Below are positions 36,201 to 45,607 of a stretch of 64,000 nt of DNA, one piece after another. Below the pieces are notes generated by a model. That model did no database searches, had not been told where the DNA came from, and worked only from the letters and a program-made list of their open reading frames with translations. The DNA is from WRIS01 sp050945135 (GTDB lineage: Bacteria; Actinomycetota; Coriobacteriia; Coriobacteriales; Eggerthellaceae). Position 1 is the first letter of the stretch; every line of letters begins with the position of its first letter. The stretch is from the NCBI GenBank assembly GCA_050945135.1, contig JBMNSJ010000002.1:1-64000 (forward strand), given 5' to 3'. The position numbers and the translations under genes are program-made.

Positions 36201-37966
36201 GTGACGTCCTACGCATGAGCGAATTATACGCACCCACCTTAAAAGAAGATCCAGCCGATGCGGAAATTGCCAGTCATCGTTTATTACTGCGCGCAGGAAT
36301 GATTCGAAAGACCGCTTCAGGCGTTTATGCTTTTTTGCCTCTTGGTTATCGAGTGCTTGCAAAGATTGAAAACATCATTCGTGAAGAGATGAACGCAATA
36401 GGCGCTCAAGAGATTATGATGCCCGCACTTCAGCCCTCTGAGCTATGGCACGAAAGTGGTCGATGGAACGATTATGGTCCTGAGCTCATGAGGCTCAAAG
36501 ATCGCCACGACCGATCATTTTGCCTTGGGCCTACTCATGAGGAACTGGTCACTTCGCTGGTCAGTAATGAGCTGCGGTCTTATAAGGAACTTCCTTTGTC
36601 GCTGTATCAAATACAGGTAAAATTCCGCGACGAAATTAGGCCACGTTTTGGTTTATTGCGTACGCGCGAATTCATCATGAAAGATGCTTACAGTTTTAAC
36701 GAAAATGCAGAATCGCTGCAAAAAACCTATGACGACATGAGTAAAGCCTACGGAAATATCTGTGATCGACTGGGGCTTGAATGGCGTGCAGTTGAGGCAG
36801 ACTCGGGACAAATTGGCGGCAAGGTTACCCGTGAGTATATGGCGCTTGCTGAAGCTGGCGAGGCCGAACTGGTTTATTGCGAGTGCGGCTATGCTGCAAA
36901 CACAGAAGTGGGAGAAGGGCTCGCCGCTCCAAGCGAATACACCGATGTAAACCAGATAGAAAAAATCGCAACGCCAAACGTTCATACTATTCCTGAACTG
37001 GCGCAATTCCTGAAGATTCCCGAGTCGTCAACAGTAAAGGCGATGGTAGGTAAAGCTAGTGATGGCAAGGTATATGCGCTCTTTATCCCGGGCGATCATG
37101 AGCTTAACGAGATTAAAGCAGAACGATTGGTTGAGGGCTTTGAACTTTTGGATGATGAAGAACTCGAAAAGATAGGCTTGCCTAAGGGCTCAATTGGTCC
37201 GGTTGGTCTTCCTGAGGGCGTAGAGATTATCGCCGCAAAGAGTCTGCAAGCAATTGAGCGATGGGTTGTGGGTGCCAATGAAGATGGCTTCCACTACGTG
37301 GGCGCAAAGAATGGCATCGATTTTAGCGTGGATGCTTGGGCGGATCTCGTTGTTGTTGAGCCGGGAGATCGCTGTCCGAAGTGCGGTGCAGTGCTTGAAG
37401 GAGCACGAGGTATCGAAGTTTCACAAGTGTTCCAGTTTGGTGACAAATACTCGCGAGCAATGAATGCAACCTTTATGGCAGAAGATGGCTCTGAGCAATT
37501 CTTCCAGATGGGTAGCTACGGAGTTGGTGTAACAAGGAGTCTCGCTGCGGTTGTCGAGCAGTATCACGATGAGCGCGGAATAATGTGGCCCATCAAAATA
37601 GCTCCTGCGCATATATGCGTTCTTTGTCTTGATCCAAAGGATACGCTGGTCAATAATGCTGCAGAAGATCTTGCTAAAGACTTAAGCAACGCAGGATTCG
37701 AAGTGGTAATTGACGATCGCGATGAGCGTGCAGGTGTGAAATTTGCAGATGCCGATTTAATCGGATGGCCAATTCAAGTTGTCGTTGGCAAGCGAGGCAT
37801 GAAGGAAAACAAAGTAGAGATAAAGCGTCGCGCGCAAGGAATCAAAAAAGAAGTGTCTTTTGATTCAGTAACCGAAATCATCGGCTATGCAAAGCGCACT
37901 CTTAAAGGAAATAGTTTTAGCTTTGGTGACTTTATCAACGATAGCAGCATCATAGCTAAAGGCTAG
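36197..37966 (+). CDS. proS: Prolyl-tRNA synthetase, bacterial type with editing domain
   Basis: 589 residues from ATG 36197, whose ATGA overlaps the ispG stop. Class II core: AGMIRKTASGVYAFLPLGYRV, motif 2 FRDEIRPRFGLLRTREFIMKDAYSF (about 150) and motif 3 near the MGSYGVGVTRSLAAVVEQ segment. A YbaK-like insert lies between motifs 2 and 3 (about 230-400). It is expected to hydrolyse mischarged Ala-tRNA-Pro. The C-terminal anticodon domain is present. Its placement at the end of the dxr-rseP-ispG run is conserved in many bacteria. Confidence 0.96.
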   Translation: MSDVLRMSELYAPTLKEDPADAEIASHRLLLRAGMIRKTASGVYAFLPLGYRVLAKIENIIREEMNAIGAQEIMMPALQPSELWHESGRWNDYGPELMRLKDRHDRSFCLGPTHEELVTSLVSNELRSYKELPLSLYQIQVKFRDEIRPRFGLLRTREFIMKDAYSFNENAESLQKTYDDMSKAYGNICDRLGLEWRAVEADSGQIGGKVTREYMALAEAGEAELVYCECGYAANTEVGEGLAAPSEYTDVNQIEKIATPNVHTIPELAQFLKIPESSTVKAMVGKASDGKVYALFIPGDHELNEIKAERLVEGFELLDDEELEKIGLPKGSIGPVGLPEGVEIIAAKSLQAIERWVVGANEDGFHYVGAKNGIDFSVDAWADLVVVEPGDRCPKCGAVLEGARGIEVSQVFQFGDKYSRAMNATFMAEDGSEQFFQMGSYGVGVTRSLAAVVEQYHDERGIMWPIKIAPAHICVLCLDPKDTLVNNAAEDLAKDLSNAGFEVVIDDRDERAGVKFADADLIGWPIQVVVGKRGMKENKVEIKRRAQGIKKEVSFDSVTEIIGYAKRTLKGNSFSFGDFINDSSIIAKG

Positions 37967-37973
37967 TAGCCAC

Positions 37974-38672
37974 ATGAGCGTTGGTAGCGAAGACCTATCC
38001 ATGGCCAGGGGTTTCTCTGTCGATAATCCTGGAATTAAAGGAATACTTTTCGATTTAGATGGCACGCTCATTGATACCTACCAAACCATACTTCAGTCCT
38101 TGCAGTATGCTGTGCGCAAGGTTCTTCATACCGAAATACCAGCAAAAAGATTGATGAGCAAAGTTGGGCAACCGCTGGTAGACCAGGTAGCAGATTTTTG
38201 TGACACCGAGGAGCAATGCAATCAGGTCTTAGCAGTCTATCGAGCGCGTAATGCCGAAGTACACGACGAGCTTACCCGGGGTTTTCCTGGATGCGCCGAG
38301 GCACTGGATTCTCTTTTGGAGAAGGGTTTTGTGCTGGGGGTAGTTACTTCAAAGATGCATCGTCCCGCAGAAGATGGCCTAAAACTTTTCAACCTCCAAG
38401 ATAAGGTGAGTTGCTTGGTTGGTGCAGATGATTGCGAACATCACAAACCTCATCCGGAACCCGTGTGCCGTGGAGCGGCTTTGTTGGGGCTTAAGCCCGA
38501 GGAATGCGTTTATGTCGGCGATAGTCCCTTTGACATACAATCGGGAAATGCTGCGGGCGCAATTACTCTTGCGGCATTGTGGGGGATGTTTACGGCGGAA
38601 GAACTTCAGGCGCAAAACCCCACATACCAATCCTCTTCAATCACTAAATGCGCTGAATTTCTTCGCTCGTAA
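37974..38672 (+). CDS. HAD-superfamily hydrolase (phosphoglycolate phosphatase / PpaX-like)
   Basis: 232 residues. HAD motif I FDLDGTLIDTY (about 24-34), motif II VVTSK, motif III Lys in HKPHPEP and motif IV GDSPFDIQSGNAAG. The helical cap between motifs I and II is of the phosphoglycolate phosphatase/PpaX type. It dephosphorylates a small phosphometabolite; the substrate is not predictable. Seven bases after proS, so probably the last gene of the operon. An AACCTG/CAGGTT stem near 38695-38720 may be a weak terminator. Confidence 0.88.
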   Translation: MSVGSEDLSMARGFSVDNPGIKGILFDLDGTLIDTYQTILQSLQYAVRKVLHTEIPAKRLMSKVGQPLVDQVADFCDTEEQCNQVLAVYRARNAEVHDELTRGFPGCAEALDSLLEKGFVLGVVTSKMHRPAEDGLKLFNLQDKVSCLVGADDCEHHKPHPEPVCRGAALLGLKPEECVYVGDSPFDIQSGNAAGAITLAALWGMFTAEELQAQNPTYQSSSITKCAEFLRS

Positions 38673-38772
38673 ACCTGAAAGTAGCCTTACGGTAACCTGA
38701 TTGGTGTCTTGGCAGGTTTTAAGATACTATCGTGGTGTATGGGTGATGTCCTGGGTGGGAGGCACGTAAGAA

Positions 38773-40023
38773 ATGACGGACTATGCAAAAATCGAAGCTG
38801 CATATGACAATAGTCCAGTGGCAACACTTCTCTTAAAAGGTGTTCTTGCTGAAAATAAAACAGTTGATTTAGAGGTTTATTACGCCAATGCACTTGCTGC
38901 GCGCTTGTGGGGTGTCACACCTGAGCTTTTAAGAGGAATGCATCTGCTTGCCGCCGATGAAAACGCAAGCAAAGATTGGCTCGACATTTATCAGGTGGTC
39001 CAGGCAAATCATAAAAAGAGAAGCTTTTATTTCTACAGCGATTTCTTGGGTAAAAACTTCAAAGTTGATTGTTTTTATTATGGCCCCCAGGTCACAGGTT
39101 GCTATATTCGTACTGCCGAATATGAAGTTGGCCGTGGTTTTAACCTCGATGCTTCCGAGGACAATCGGCCTCTTTCAGATCTCGAGAAAGATTTTTCAAC
39201 ACTCGTACGAGTCTTTTCTAGCCCCGAGGAAAGCACCTCAGATATTGAGGCAAGAAACGATTACGTTTGCTACACCGAAGTTGATAGCTATAAGATTATC
39301 GATGTAGTTGCAAATCAGGGTAGCGATGTTGAAAGCCTTATCGGCAGTGATTTTCGAGGAAAAGTGTATTACGAGCTTTTCGACGGAGCTAATGAACCCC
39401 AAGGAGGCTTCAAGACTAAAACCCTTTATGTTGATCGATATCAAGTGTGGCAGGAATATAATCCAGTTCTTAACAAGGAATATCTTCATCGCGCAAAGTT
39501 AGTCAAACTCGATGGCGAATACGTTCGACTTGATATTGCTCAAGACATCACCGATGGTAAGCGCAAAGCTGTTCTTTTAACTGATACCTTTGATGGAATG
39601 AACCTCTGGATAGAGTGTGTCAACATTTTATCTACTGAAGAGTCTTTCCAAGAGGCTCTTCATATGGTTTTGGCACGCATGAGTGCCTTTTTTGCAGCAA
39701 CGGCTGGCCTCATCTGTCTTTTTGGCAAAAGAAAATATAATGCTACGTGGACAAAAGAAGGCACCCCCGCCGATCAGCTATTATTTGAAGACCCAAGTAG
39801 GGCAGCCCTTCAGGAGTGGAGTGAGCTACTTCAAAACGAAACACAGTTTTTGTTGACCAACACCACTGACTCGCGCATTCCCGAAAGGCTTCATGCACAC
39901 TTCGAAGCTAATCAGATTAAGACAATTCAGCTCTTTCCAATTTATGCCGCTGCACGACTAAAGGGTGTCATTGTATTTGTAAACCCAGAAAAAAGGACGA
40001 GCACAGTTTCGTCACCAATATGA
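38773..40023 (+). CDS. N-terminal part of a split c-di-GMP signalling protein (PAS/GAF-like)
   Basis: 416 residues: a PAS-like sensor (about 5-120), a second PAS-like region (about 150-260) and most of a GAF domain (about 275-410). The GAF domain breaks off at a run of six A (39989-39994), after which the frame reads only RTSTVSSPI and stops. Reading one base back, as if a seventh A were present, gives KKDEHSFVTNMIIRSIALSFHQLELQN. This runs straight into the next gene's GAF-ending helix and GGDEF domain. The gene is therefore probably the front half of a single protein of about 1,500 residues, broken by a frameshift or controlled by slippage. ATGA at 40020 could also allow coupled translation of two chains. 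Confidence 0.8.
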   Translation: MTDYAKIEAAYDNSPVATLLLKGVLAENKTVDLEVYYANALAARLWGVTPELLRGMHLLAADENASKDWLDIYQVVQANHKKRSFYFYSDFLGKNFKVDCFYYGPQVTGCYIRTAEYEVGRGFNLDASEDNRPLSDLEKDFSTLVRVFSSPEESTSDIEARNDYVCYTEVDSYKIIDVVANQGSDVESLIGSDFRGKVYYELFDGANEPQGGFKTKTLYVDRYQVWQEYNPVLNKEYLHRAKLVKLDGEYVRLDIAQDITDGKRKAVLLTDTFDGMNLWIECVNILSTEESFQEALHMVLARMSAFFAATAGLICLFGKRKYNATWTKEGTPADQLLFEDPSRAALQEWSELLQNETQFLLTNTTDSRIPERLHAHFEANQIKTIQLFPIYAAARLKGVIVFVNPEKRTSTVSSPI

Positions 40024-43000
40024 TTATCCGGTCGATTGCACTCTCGTTTCACCAGCTTGAGCTCCAAAATTATGCAAATAAACTACGATACAGCGATTCT
40101 CTGACGGGATGTTTGAACTTTGAAGGATTCAGAAATGTTGCAGAAGAACTGATACGCGAGCGCCCGAACAATACCTACACCCTTTGGTATTCAGATGTAA
40201 GACGATTCAAATTCATTAACGATATGTTCGGGTATAAGACAGGCGATGAGTTTTTGTGCTATTGGGCACAATCGCTCGCAAATTCGCTCAAAGATGGAGA
40301 TAGCTTCTGCCGTGTTTCCGCAGATAATTTCTGCGCTTTGATTGCGATTGAAGACGGGGTAGACCTCACTCTCGAGTTCGAAAAAATGAGCGACCAGCTC
40401 AAGGCGTATGAGGGACTTAAAGATAAGCATTTTATTCCTGAGTTGGTAACAGGAGTCTATGAGCTCGAGGAAGCCGATATGGCTGCTCCTGATATCAACG
40501 CGATTATGAATAAGGCAAACATCGCTCAAAAGAGCGTAAAGTCTTTATCGGGTAGTCGTATGGCTGTGTATGACGAGTCAATGAAGCAAAAGCAGCTGCG
40601 TGAGCTTGAAATTAGCCAACATTTAGAAGCCGGTCTTGCAAATGGAGAGTTTTATATTGTGGTGCAGCCGCAGTATAAATACACCACTAAAGAAATAGTC
40701 GGGGCAGAGGCGCTGGTAAGATGGCGGCATTCTGAGCTAGGAAATGTTTCGCCGGGCGAGTTTATCCCGCTTTTAGAAAAGGCGGGTCTGGTTACCGAGC
40801 TCGATAAGTTTGTATGGGAAGAGGCGTGTAAGCTCATCCGTCATATGCTCGATAGTGGGCTGCGAGAAAACTTCGTTCCAATTTCGGTCAATCTTTCGCG
40901 TATCGATTTGTATGTACCCCATCTGGCAGATTATATTTTTGACTTGGTTGCGAAATATGACCTTACTCCCGAACATCTTAAGCTCGAGATTACCGAAAGC
41001 GCTTACACTTCAGATTCGAAGCAACTTATTGAAGTCGTCAAAGATTTGCAGCAGCGAGGCTTTACCGTCGAAATGGACGATTTTGGAAGCGGGTACTCTT
41101 CTCTCAATATTTTAAAAGATGTACCTGTCGATGTGCTGAAGCTCGACATGCGTTTTCTGGTGGTCGATGATAAAAACAGCAAGCGTGGCAGCAGCATCTT
41201 AAGCTCGGTTATTCGCATGGCTCACTGGATTAATCTTCCTGTAATTGCCGAAGGAGTCGAAACCAAAGAGCAAGCCGAGTACCTCGAAAGTCTTGGCTGC
41301 TATATGATGCAGGGCTATTACTTTGCCCGACCAATGATGGTTAACGAATTTGAGGAACTAATGGGGCGCGCTGAAGCTGGCACTCTTTTCTTTGGAGAAA
41401 GACAGAGTGATAACTTAAGCGCGGCAGAGTTTTTGGCAACTAATGGTTCCACCTCGTATCTATTCAATAACTGCATTGGCGGCGGATGTCTTTTTGAGTA
41501 TGACGGGCATAATCTTGAGGCGCTTCTGATTAACGATGCCTTCTATTCTTCTATCGGGATGAGCCGCACCGAGCTCGATAACTATCGTACTCACATGCTC
41601 GATATTTTTATCGAGGAGGATAAGGCTAGCTTGCTTGACAGTTTCGAGGAGGCAATCAAAAAGAATTCGTCGACGGTGTATGCCCGAGTGCTGCAAGGTG
41701 CAGATAAATCAATTAGATGGCTGAGGGGTACCAACCATTTCCTTGCTTCGCGCGAGGGTAAACACATGATGTTTGCGCTGATTGAAGATGTAACCGAACA
41801 AAGGCGCTCAGAAATGCGGCTGTATGAGATAGAGTCTGAGCTCACTGCCTTAACAGATGATTCTGTGCATCGCTGGCGTGCGGTCCAGCATCATGTGATG
41901 GTTGGTCTGCATAAAGCAATTCTTTTTGATTACGATGTCGAAAAGGACAGCATGGCATTCTGTTTAAGCGACCATGGTGGCCATCTCGACGAAAAAACGG
42001 TTGATCACTATGTAGAAGAAAAAAGATTCTCTAAAGTCCACGATGACGACAAAGACAAGTTCTATTCCCTGATTTTGCGAGCACTTGAAAGACCTGTAAC
42101 CAGCTCGGCCGAGTTTAGAGGAAGCTTTTTTGGACCAGAATCTAGTTGGGTCCGTGCCGATTACGTTGGGCTTGCCGATGTAACCGGTCAGGTCTATCGC
42201 ATTATTGGTCGTATAGAGGATATCGAAAGCGAAAAGCAGCTTGCAAGGCAGGCAACCAAAGATGCCTTGACAGGCTTATACAACCAGACTACGACTAAGT
42301 CCTTGGTAAACACTTCGCTCGATAAGAAGCAGCAAGGTGCAATGATATTGGTCGATGTTGATGACTTTAAGCAAATCAACGACGCCCTGGGGCATCTTTT
42401 TGGCGATTCGTTCTTACGCGAAGTTGCAAAAAAGATTGGAAAGCTGTTTAGAGAAGATGATGTAATCGGGCGCGTTGGCGGCGATGAATTTGTAATATTT
42501 GTTTCGCAAGATCTCGATAGAACGACGGTAGAAAAGAAAGCGCAAAGCATCCTTGAGGTCTTCAGTGGAATCGAGATTCCGCAAATTGGAGCAGTTCACG
42601 CAAGCATCGGTATCGCACTTGCAGAAAAGATACTCTTCCAAGACTATGCAGCATTATTTAAAAAGGCTAATCGGGCTCTATATAAAGCCAAGCAAAAAGG
42701 GAAGAACCAATACGTGGTGTTTGATACCGAGACAGATGCGGCGCAAGATTTGCTTCCTGCCTATGGCACAAGGGCGCGTGTGATTGAAAACGCTGAGCTA
42801 AACGTTGAAGCCAGCACATGGCCACAAACCTTGGCAAGTGATGTCTTTTCGATTCTCTACACGTCCGAAGACCCTTACGACGGTATAAATAAAGCTCTTT
42901 CTCATGTGGGAAATTGGCTTGACGTGAGTCGTGTTTATGTGTTCGAAAAGCGTGGCGAGTATTTATTTAATACCTTCGAGTGGTGTAACGTTGGCATTCT

Positions 43001-43328
43001 CTCTGAAATTGATAACTTGCAAAACATTCCCGATGGTGACGAGAATGGCGAGTATCTCTATATTGAGAATTTCGATATCGACGATATATTTTACTTGCGT
43101 TATGCCGAAGACGCGCCCGCGTGGCAACGTGAAATTCTCGAGCCGCAAAACATAAAATCTATGCTGCAGTATGGAATCATCGAAAAGAATAATTTGGTTG
43201 GTTTCGTTGGTTTCGATGAGTGCAACGAGAATGTTTTTTGGACTCGAGATCAGATTGAGGTGCTGGTACGCGTAGCTCAAGTTATCGCGGTTTTCCTCAA
43301 ACAGCTTCGCTTGGATGAAACTTCATAA
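40020..43328 (+). CDS. GGDEF(degenerate)-EAL-PAS-GGDEF-GAF c-di-GMP turnover protein
   Basis: 1102 residues. GGDEF 1 (about 25-165) has VSADN in place of GGDEF and is likely inactive. EAL (about 205-450) looks active: EALVRW, ITESAYTSD, DDFGSGYS and EGVETKEQ are all present. A PAS region follows (about 485-600), then GGDEF 2 (about 740-900) with intact GRVGGDEFVIF near 819, and a C-terminal GAF domain (about 920-1095). The protein could both make and degrade c-di-GMP under sensory control. Its start at 40020 overlaps the previous stop and cuts through a GAF helix, so it is probably the rear part of one longer gene. Confidence 0.88.
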   Translation: MIIRSIALSFHQLELQNYANKLRYSDSLTGCLNFEGFRNVAEELIRERPNNTYTLWYSDVRRFKFINDMFGYKTGDEFLCYWAQSLANSLKDGDSFCRVSADNFCALIAIEDGVDLTLEFEKMSDQLKAYEGLKDKHFIPELVTGVYELEEADMAAPDINAIMNKANIAQKSVKSLSGSRMAVYDESMKQKQLRELEISQHLEAGLANGEFYIVVQPQYKYTTKEIVGAEALVRWRHSELGNVSPGEFIPLLEKAGLVTELDKFVWEEACKLIRHMLDSGLRENFVPISVNLSRIDLYVPHLADYIFDLVAKYDLTPEHLKLEITESAYTSDSKQLIEVVKDLQQRGFTVEMDDFGSGYSSLNILKDVPVDVLKLDMRFLVVDDKNSKRGSSILSSVIRMAHWINLPVIAEGVETKEQAEYLESLGCYMMQGYYFARPMMVNEFEELMGRAEAGTLFFGERQSDNLSAAEFLATNGSTSYLFNNCIGGGCLFEYDGHNLEALLINDAFYSSIGMSRTELDNYRTHMLDIFIEEDKASLLDSFEEAIKKNSSTVYARVLQGADKSIRWLRGTNHFLASREGKHMMFALIEDVTEQRRSEMRLYEIESELTALTDDSVHRWRAVQHHVMVGLHKAILFDYDVEKDSMAFCLSDHGGHLDEKTVDHYVEEKRFSKVHDDDKDKFYSLILRALERPVTSSAEFRGSFFGPESSWVRADYVGLADVTGQVYRIIGRIEDIESEKQLARQATKDALTGLYNQTTTKSLVNTSLDKKQQGAMILVDVDDFKQINDALGHLFGDSFLREVAKKIGKLFREDDVIGRVGGDEFVIFVSQDLDRTTVEKKAQSILEVFSGIEIPQIGAVHASIGIALAEKILFQDYAALFKKANRALYKAKQKGKNQYVVFDTETDAAQDLLPAYGTRARVIENAELNVEASTWPQTLASDVFSILYTSEDPYDGINKALSHVGNWLDVSRVYVFEKRGEYLFNTFEWCNVGILSEIDNLQNIPDGDENGEYLYIENFDIDDIFYLRYAEDAPAWQREILEPQNIKSMLQYGIIEKNNLVGFVGFDECNENVFWTRDQIEVLVRVAQVIAVFLKQLRLDETS

Positions 43329-43495
43329 GCTAGCAGCTTTTAAGTTGCAGCTAGTTAATCAGGTGAAATACAAATTCATATAGTTCTCGCAACCAATAGT
43401 TGCTCAAAATTCCAACTGGAATAGCTCGATTATGTGTTTCCGCAACCCTAAGCTAGATGATATAGAATGAAGGTATCACAGGAAAGGGTTTAGAG

Positions 43496-44497
43496 ATGAA
43501 CGTGGAAATTGCAGAGAGATTAGCTAAGCGTCGACGGGAGGCTGGTTACTCTCAGGAAAACTTGGCGGAGCAGCTTGGTGTATCGCGTCAGGCTGTGTCG
43601 AAATGGGAGCGGTCAGAATCATCTCCCGATACGGATAACCTTATTGCTCTTGCGCAGCTTTATGGCGTATCACTTGACGAACTCTTATATGTAGACGAAA
43701 GCATAAAAGATGATGTGGCTTTTGAGGCTAGCGATCGCGCAAGCGCTACTTCAGAATCTCAGCAAAAAGAGAATCCTGAGCCAGAGGCAAAATCAACAGA
43801 CGAGTCGCCTGAAGCAGAAACAGATTCTAGCGAAGATTCGGATGAAGAAAAGAAGACGAAAGTCAATATTGGCCTTGGCGGAATTCACGTTAAGGACGGC
43901 GATGATTACGTACATGTTTCTTGGCGAGACGGCGTGCATGTTAAAGATACAAAAGAGGGTGAAGAGGTGCATGTTGGTTGGAGTGGCGTGCACGTGAAAG
44001 AGGGTAAGCAGTGCTCCACAGAAGATGCACCTTCGAATGAGGCAGAGTGGAAAGACGCGAAAGTCATAATCAATGGCGAGGAGTATGATTCGTGGAAAGA
44101 TGCGCATAAAGACTTAGGACATGGGTATAAGCATTCAAAGAATAACTGGATGAAATTTCCTTTTCCGCTGCTTGTGATAATAGCCTATATTCTTGTCGGG
44201 GTGTTTACTGGTCAGTGGGTTCTTGCTTTGCTGCTGGCTTTCATTATTCCCGTTTACTATTTGTTGGGACATGCAATATCTGATCGTCGACCTTCCCTTT
44301 TTTTTGCGGGGGTGTATCCAATTGCAGTTGTTGCTTGGTTTTTGTACATGGCTTTCGGACTCAATCAGCCACATCCCGCCTGGGTAGTTTTTCTAACCAT
44401 TCCTGTTGTTGAGTGGATTGTGCATGCGTGTTCTCGCGCGAGCAAACGCCGAAAGAAAAAAGAGAATGTTATTGAGGCGGAAGTGGAGAGTATCTAA
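43496..44497 (+). CDS. XRE-family HTH regulator with HVK repeats and membrane anchor
   Basis: 333 residues. A Cro/C1-type helix-turn-helix (about 1-60: LAKRRREAGYSQENLAEQLGVSR region with QAVSKWER), then an acidic Glu/Ser linker (about 80-120). Next comes a small repeat module with three copies of a G-x-HVK/HVxW motif (GGIHVKDG, DGVHVKD, SGVHVKEG, about 123-172). Three to four membrane helices follow (about 218-310), then a basic tail. DNA binding while membrane-tethered suggests an envelope-sensing regulator (inference). The ligand of the repeats, which look like short beta strands, is unknown. GGAAAGGG precedes the start. Confidence 0.85.
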   Translation: MNVEIAERLAKRRREAGYSQENLAEQLGVSRQAVSKWERSESSPDTDNLIALAQLYGVSLDELLYVDESIKDDVAFEASDRASATSESQQKENPEPEAKSTDESPEAETDSSEDSDEEKKTKVNIGLGGIHVKDGDDYVHVSWRDGVHVKDTKEGEEVHVGWSGVHVKEGKQCSTEDAPSNEAEWKDAKVIINGEEYDSWKDAHKDLGHGYKHSKNNWMKFPFPLLVIIAYILVGVFTGQWVLALLLAFIIPVYYLLGHAISDRRPSLFFAGVYPIAVVAWFLYMAFGLNQPHPAWVVFLTIPVVEWIVHACSRASKRRKKKENVIEAEVESI

Positions 44498-44547
44498 AAG
44501 AGTTTCCCTGCAGCCAACGAGCTTGCATGCTTTTCGTTTGACTCTAT

Positions 44548-44575
44548 TTGCCATAAGCAAATTTCGGCGTACAAT
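44548..44575 (+). promoter_or_regulatory. Probable fabH promoter
   Basis: TTGCCA (44548-44553), 16-bp spacer, TACAAT (44570-44575). A 6-bp inverted repeat ATTTGC/GCAAAT (44546-44562) overlaps the -35 and could be a regulator site. Confidence 0.5.
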
Positions 44576-44619
44576 AAAAAAGTAAGATTATCAAACTAAT
44601 TATGTGCAAGGGAGTATGA

Positions 44620-45597
44620 ATGCCGGAATCGAAATCACGAATAAGTGGCTTCGGGGCTTATGTGCCTGAGAAAGTTCTTAATAATGCAGACCTCGAGAAG
44701 ATGGTTGATACGAGCAACGAATGGATTGTTCAACGAACAGGAATCCACGAGCGACGCATTGCTGATGCCGCTACCTTCGCTTCAGACCTTGCTATAAAGG
44801 CAGTAGAAGACCTTGTTTCCCGCAATTCCATCGATATCAGTGATGTCGACTTGGTTATTGTTACCAGCTTCACTCCCGATCATTTCACCCCAACTATCTC
44901 TGGTCTTGTTCAAGGCCACTTCGGAATCAAGGGAGCAGGCAGCTTTGATTTAAACTCTGGTTGTACTGGCTTTGCTTATGCGGTCTCAACGGCAGATGCC
45001 TTAATTACAGCGGGCGTTAACAAAAAGATACTTATTGTTGCCGCTGAAATGCTTTCAAAGATTGTGGATTATGAAGATCGTTCAACCTGCATCCTCTTTG
45101 GTGATGGCGCTGCAGCCTGTGTTCTCGAACGTACCGAAGATGCGGGTTCAGTTCTTGCCCGACATTTTGAGACTGACGGTGATCTTGCGCATTACGTGTA
45201 CTGCGGAAACCAGTCCGACACTGTTCAGGGCATGAAGCTCGAGCGTCAAAATATCTTTGGACAAAACGGTCAGCAAGTTTACAAATACGTGATGAAGCAT
45301 GTCCCTGATGGATTCGCACAGCTTTTGGCGAATGCAAATATTACAGGTGATGACATCGATTGGTTTATCCCCCATAGCGCAAATATGCGCATCATACAGG
45401 CCCTCGGTTCACGTCTTTCTATGCCCGACGAAAAAACTCTCACAAGTATTGAGTGTTTCGGAAATACTTCTTCTGCATCTATTCCCTTAGCTTTGTGGCT
45501 TGCGCAAAAAGAGGGAAAGCTCAATCAGGGAGATTTGTTGGTAATGTATGGCTTCGGTGGCGGATTAACTCATGGTGGAGTTGTAGTCAGGATATAG
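44620..45597 (+). CDS. fabH: 3-oxoacyl-ACP synthase III
   Basis: 325 residues. The catalytic triad is visible: Cys in NSGCTGFAYA (about 112), His in IPHSANMRI (about 248), Asn in FGNTSSAS (about 278). The C-terminal GFGGGLTHGG is typical. It condenses acetyl-CoA or branched primers with malonyl-ACP to start fatty acid synthesis. No other fatty-acid genes lie beside it, so this is a stand-alone copy; a main fab cluster may exist elsewhere. AGGGAG precedes the ATG. It converges with the ABC-F gene, with ten bases between the stops. Confidence 0.93.
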   Translation: MPESKSRISGFGAYVPEKVLNNADLEKMVDTSNEWIVQRTGIHERRIADAATFASDLAIKAVEDLVSRNSIDISDVDLVIVTSFTPDHFTPTISGLVQGHFGIKGAGSFDLNSGCTGFAYAVSTADALITAGVNKKILIVAAEMLSKIVDYEDRSTCILFGDGAAACVLERTEDAGSVLARHFETDGDLAHYVYCGNQSDTVQGMKLERQNIFGQNGQQVYKYVMKHVPDGFAQLLANANITGDDIDWFIPHSANMRIIQALGSRLSMPDEKTLTSIECFGNTSSASIPLALWLAQKEGKLNQGDLLVMYGFGGGLTHGGVVVRI

Positions 45598-45607
45598 CAA
45601 CGAGCGC

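Noticed and set aside
39988..39996. Programmed -1 ribosomal frameshift at GAAAAAAGG
   Set aside because: The zero-frame reading is GAA AAA AGG, so the P-site codon would slip onto AGA, a poor match. A replication or transcription slip in the A run explains the data better.
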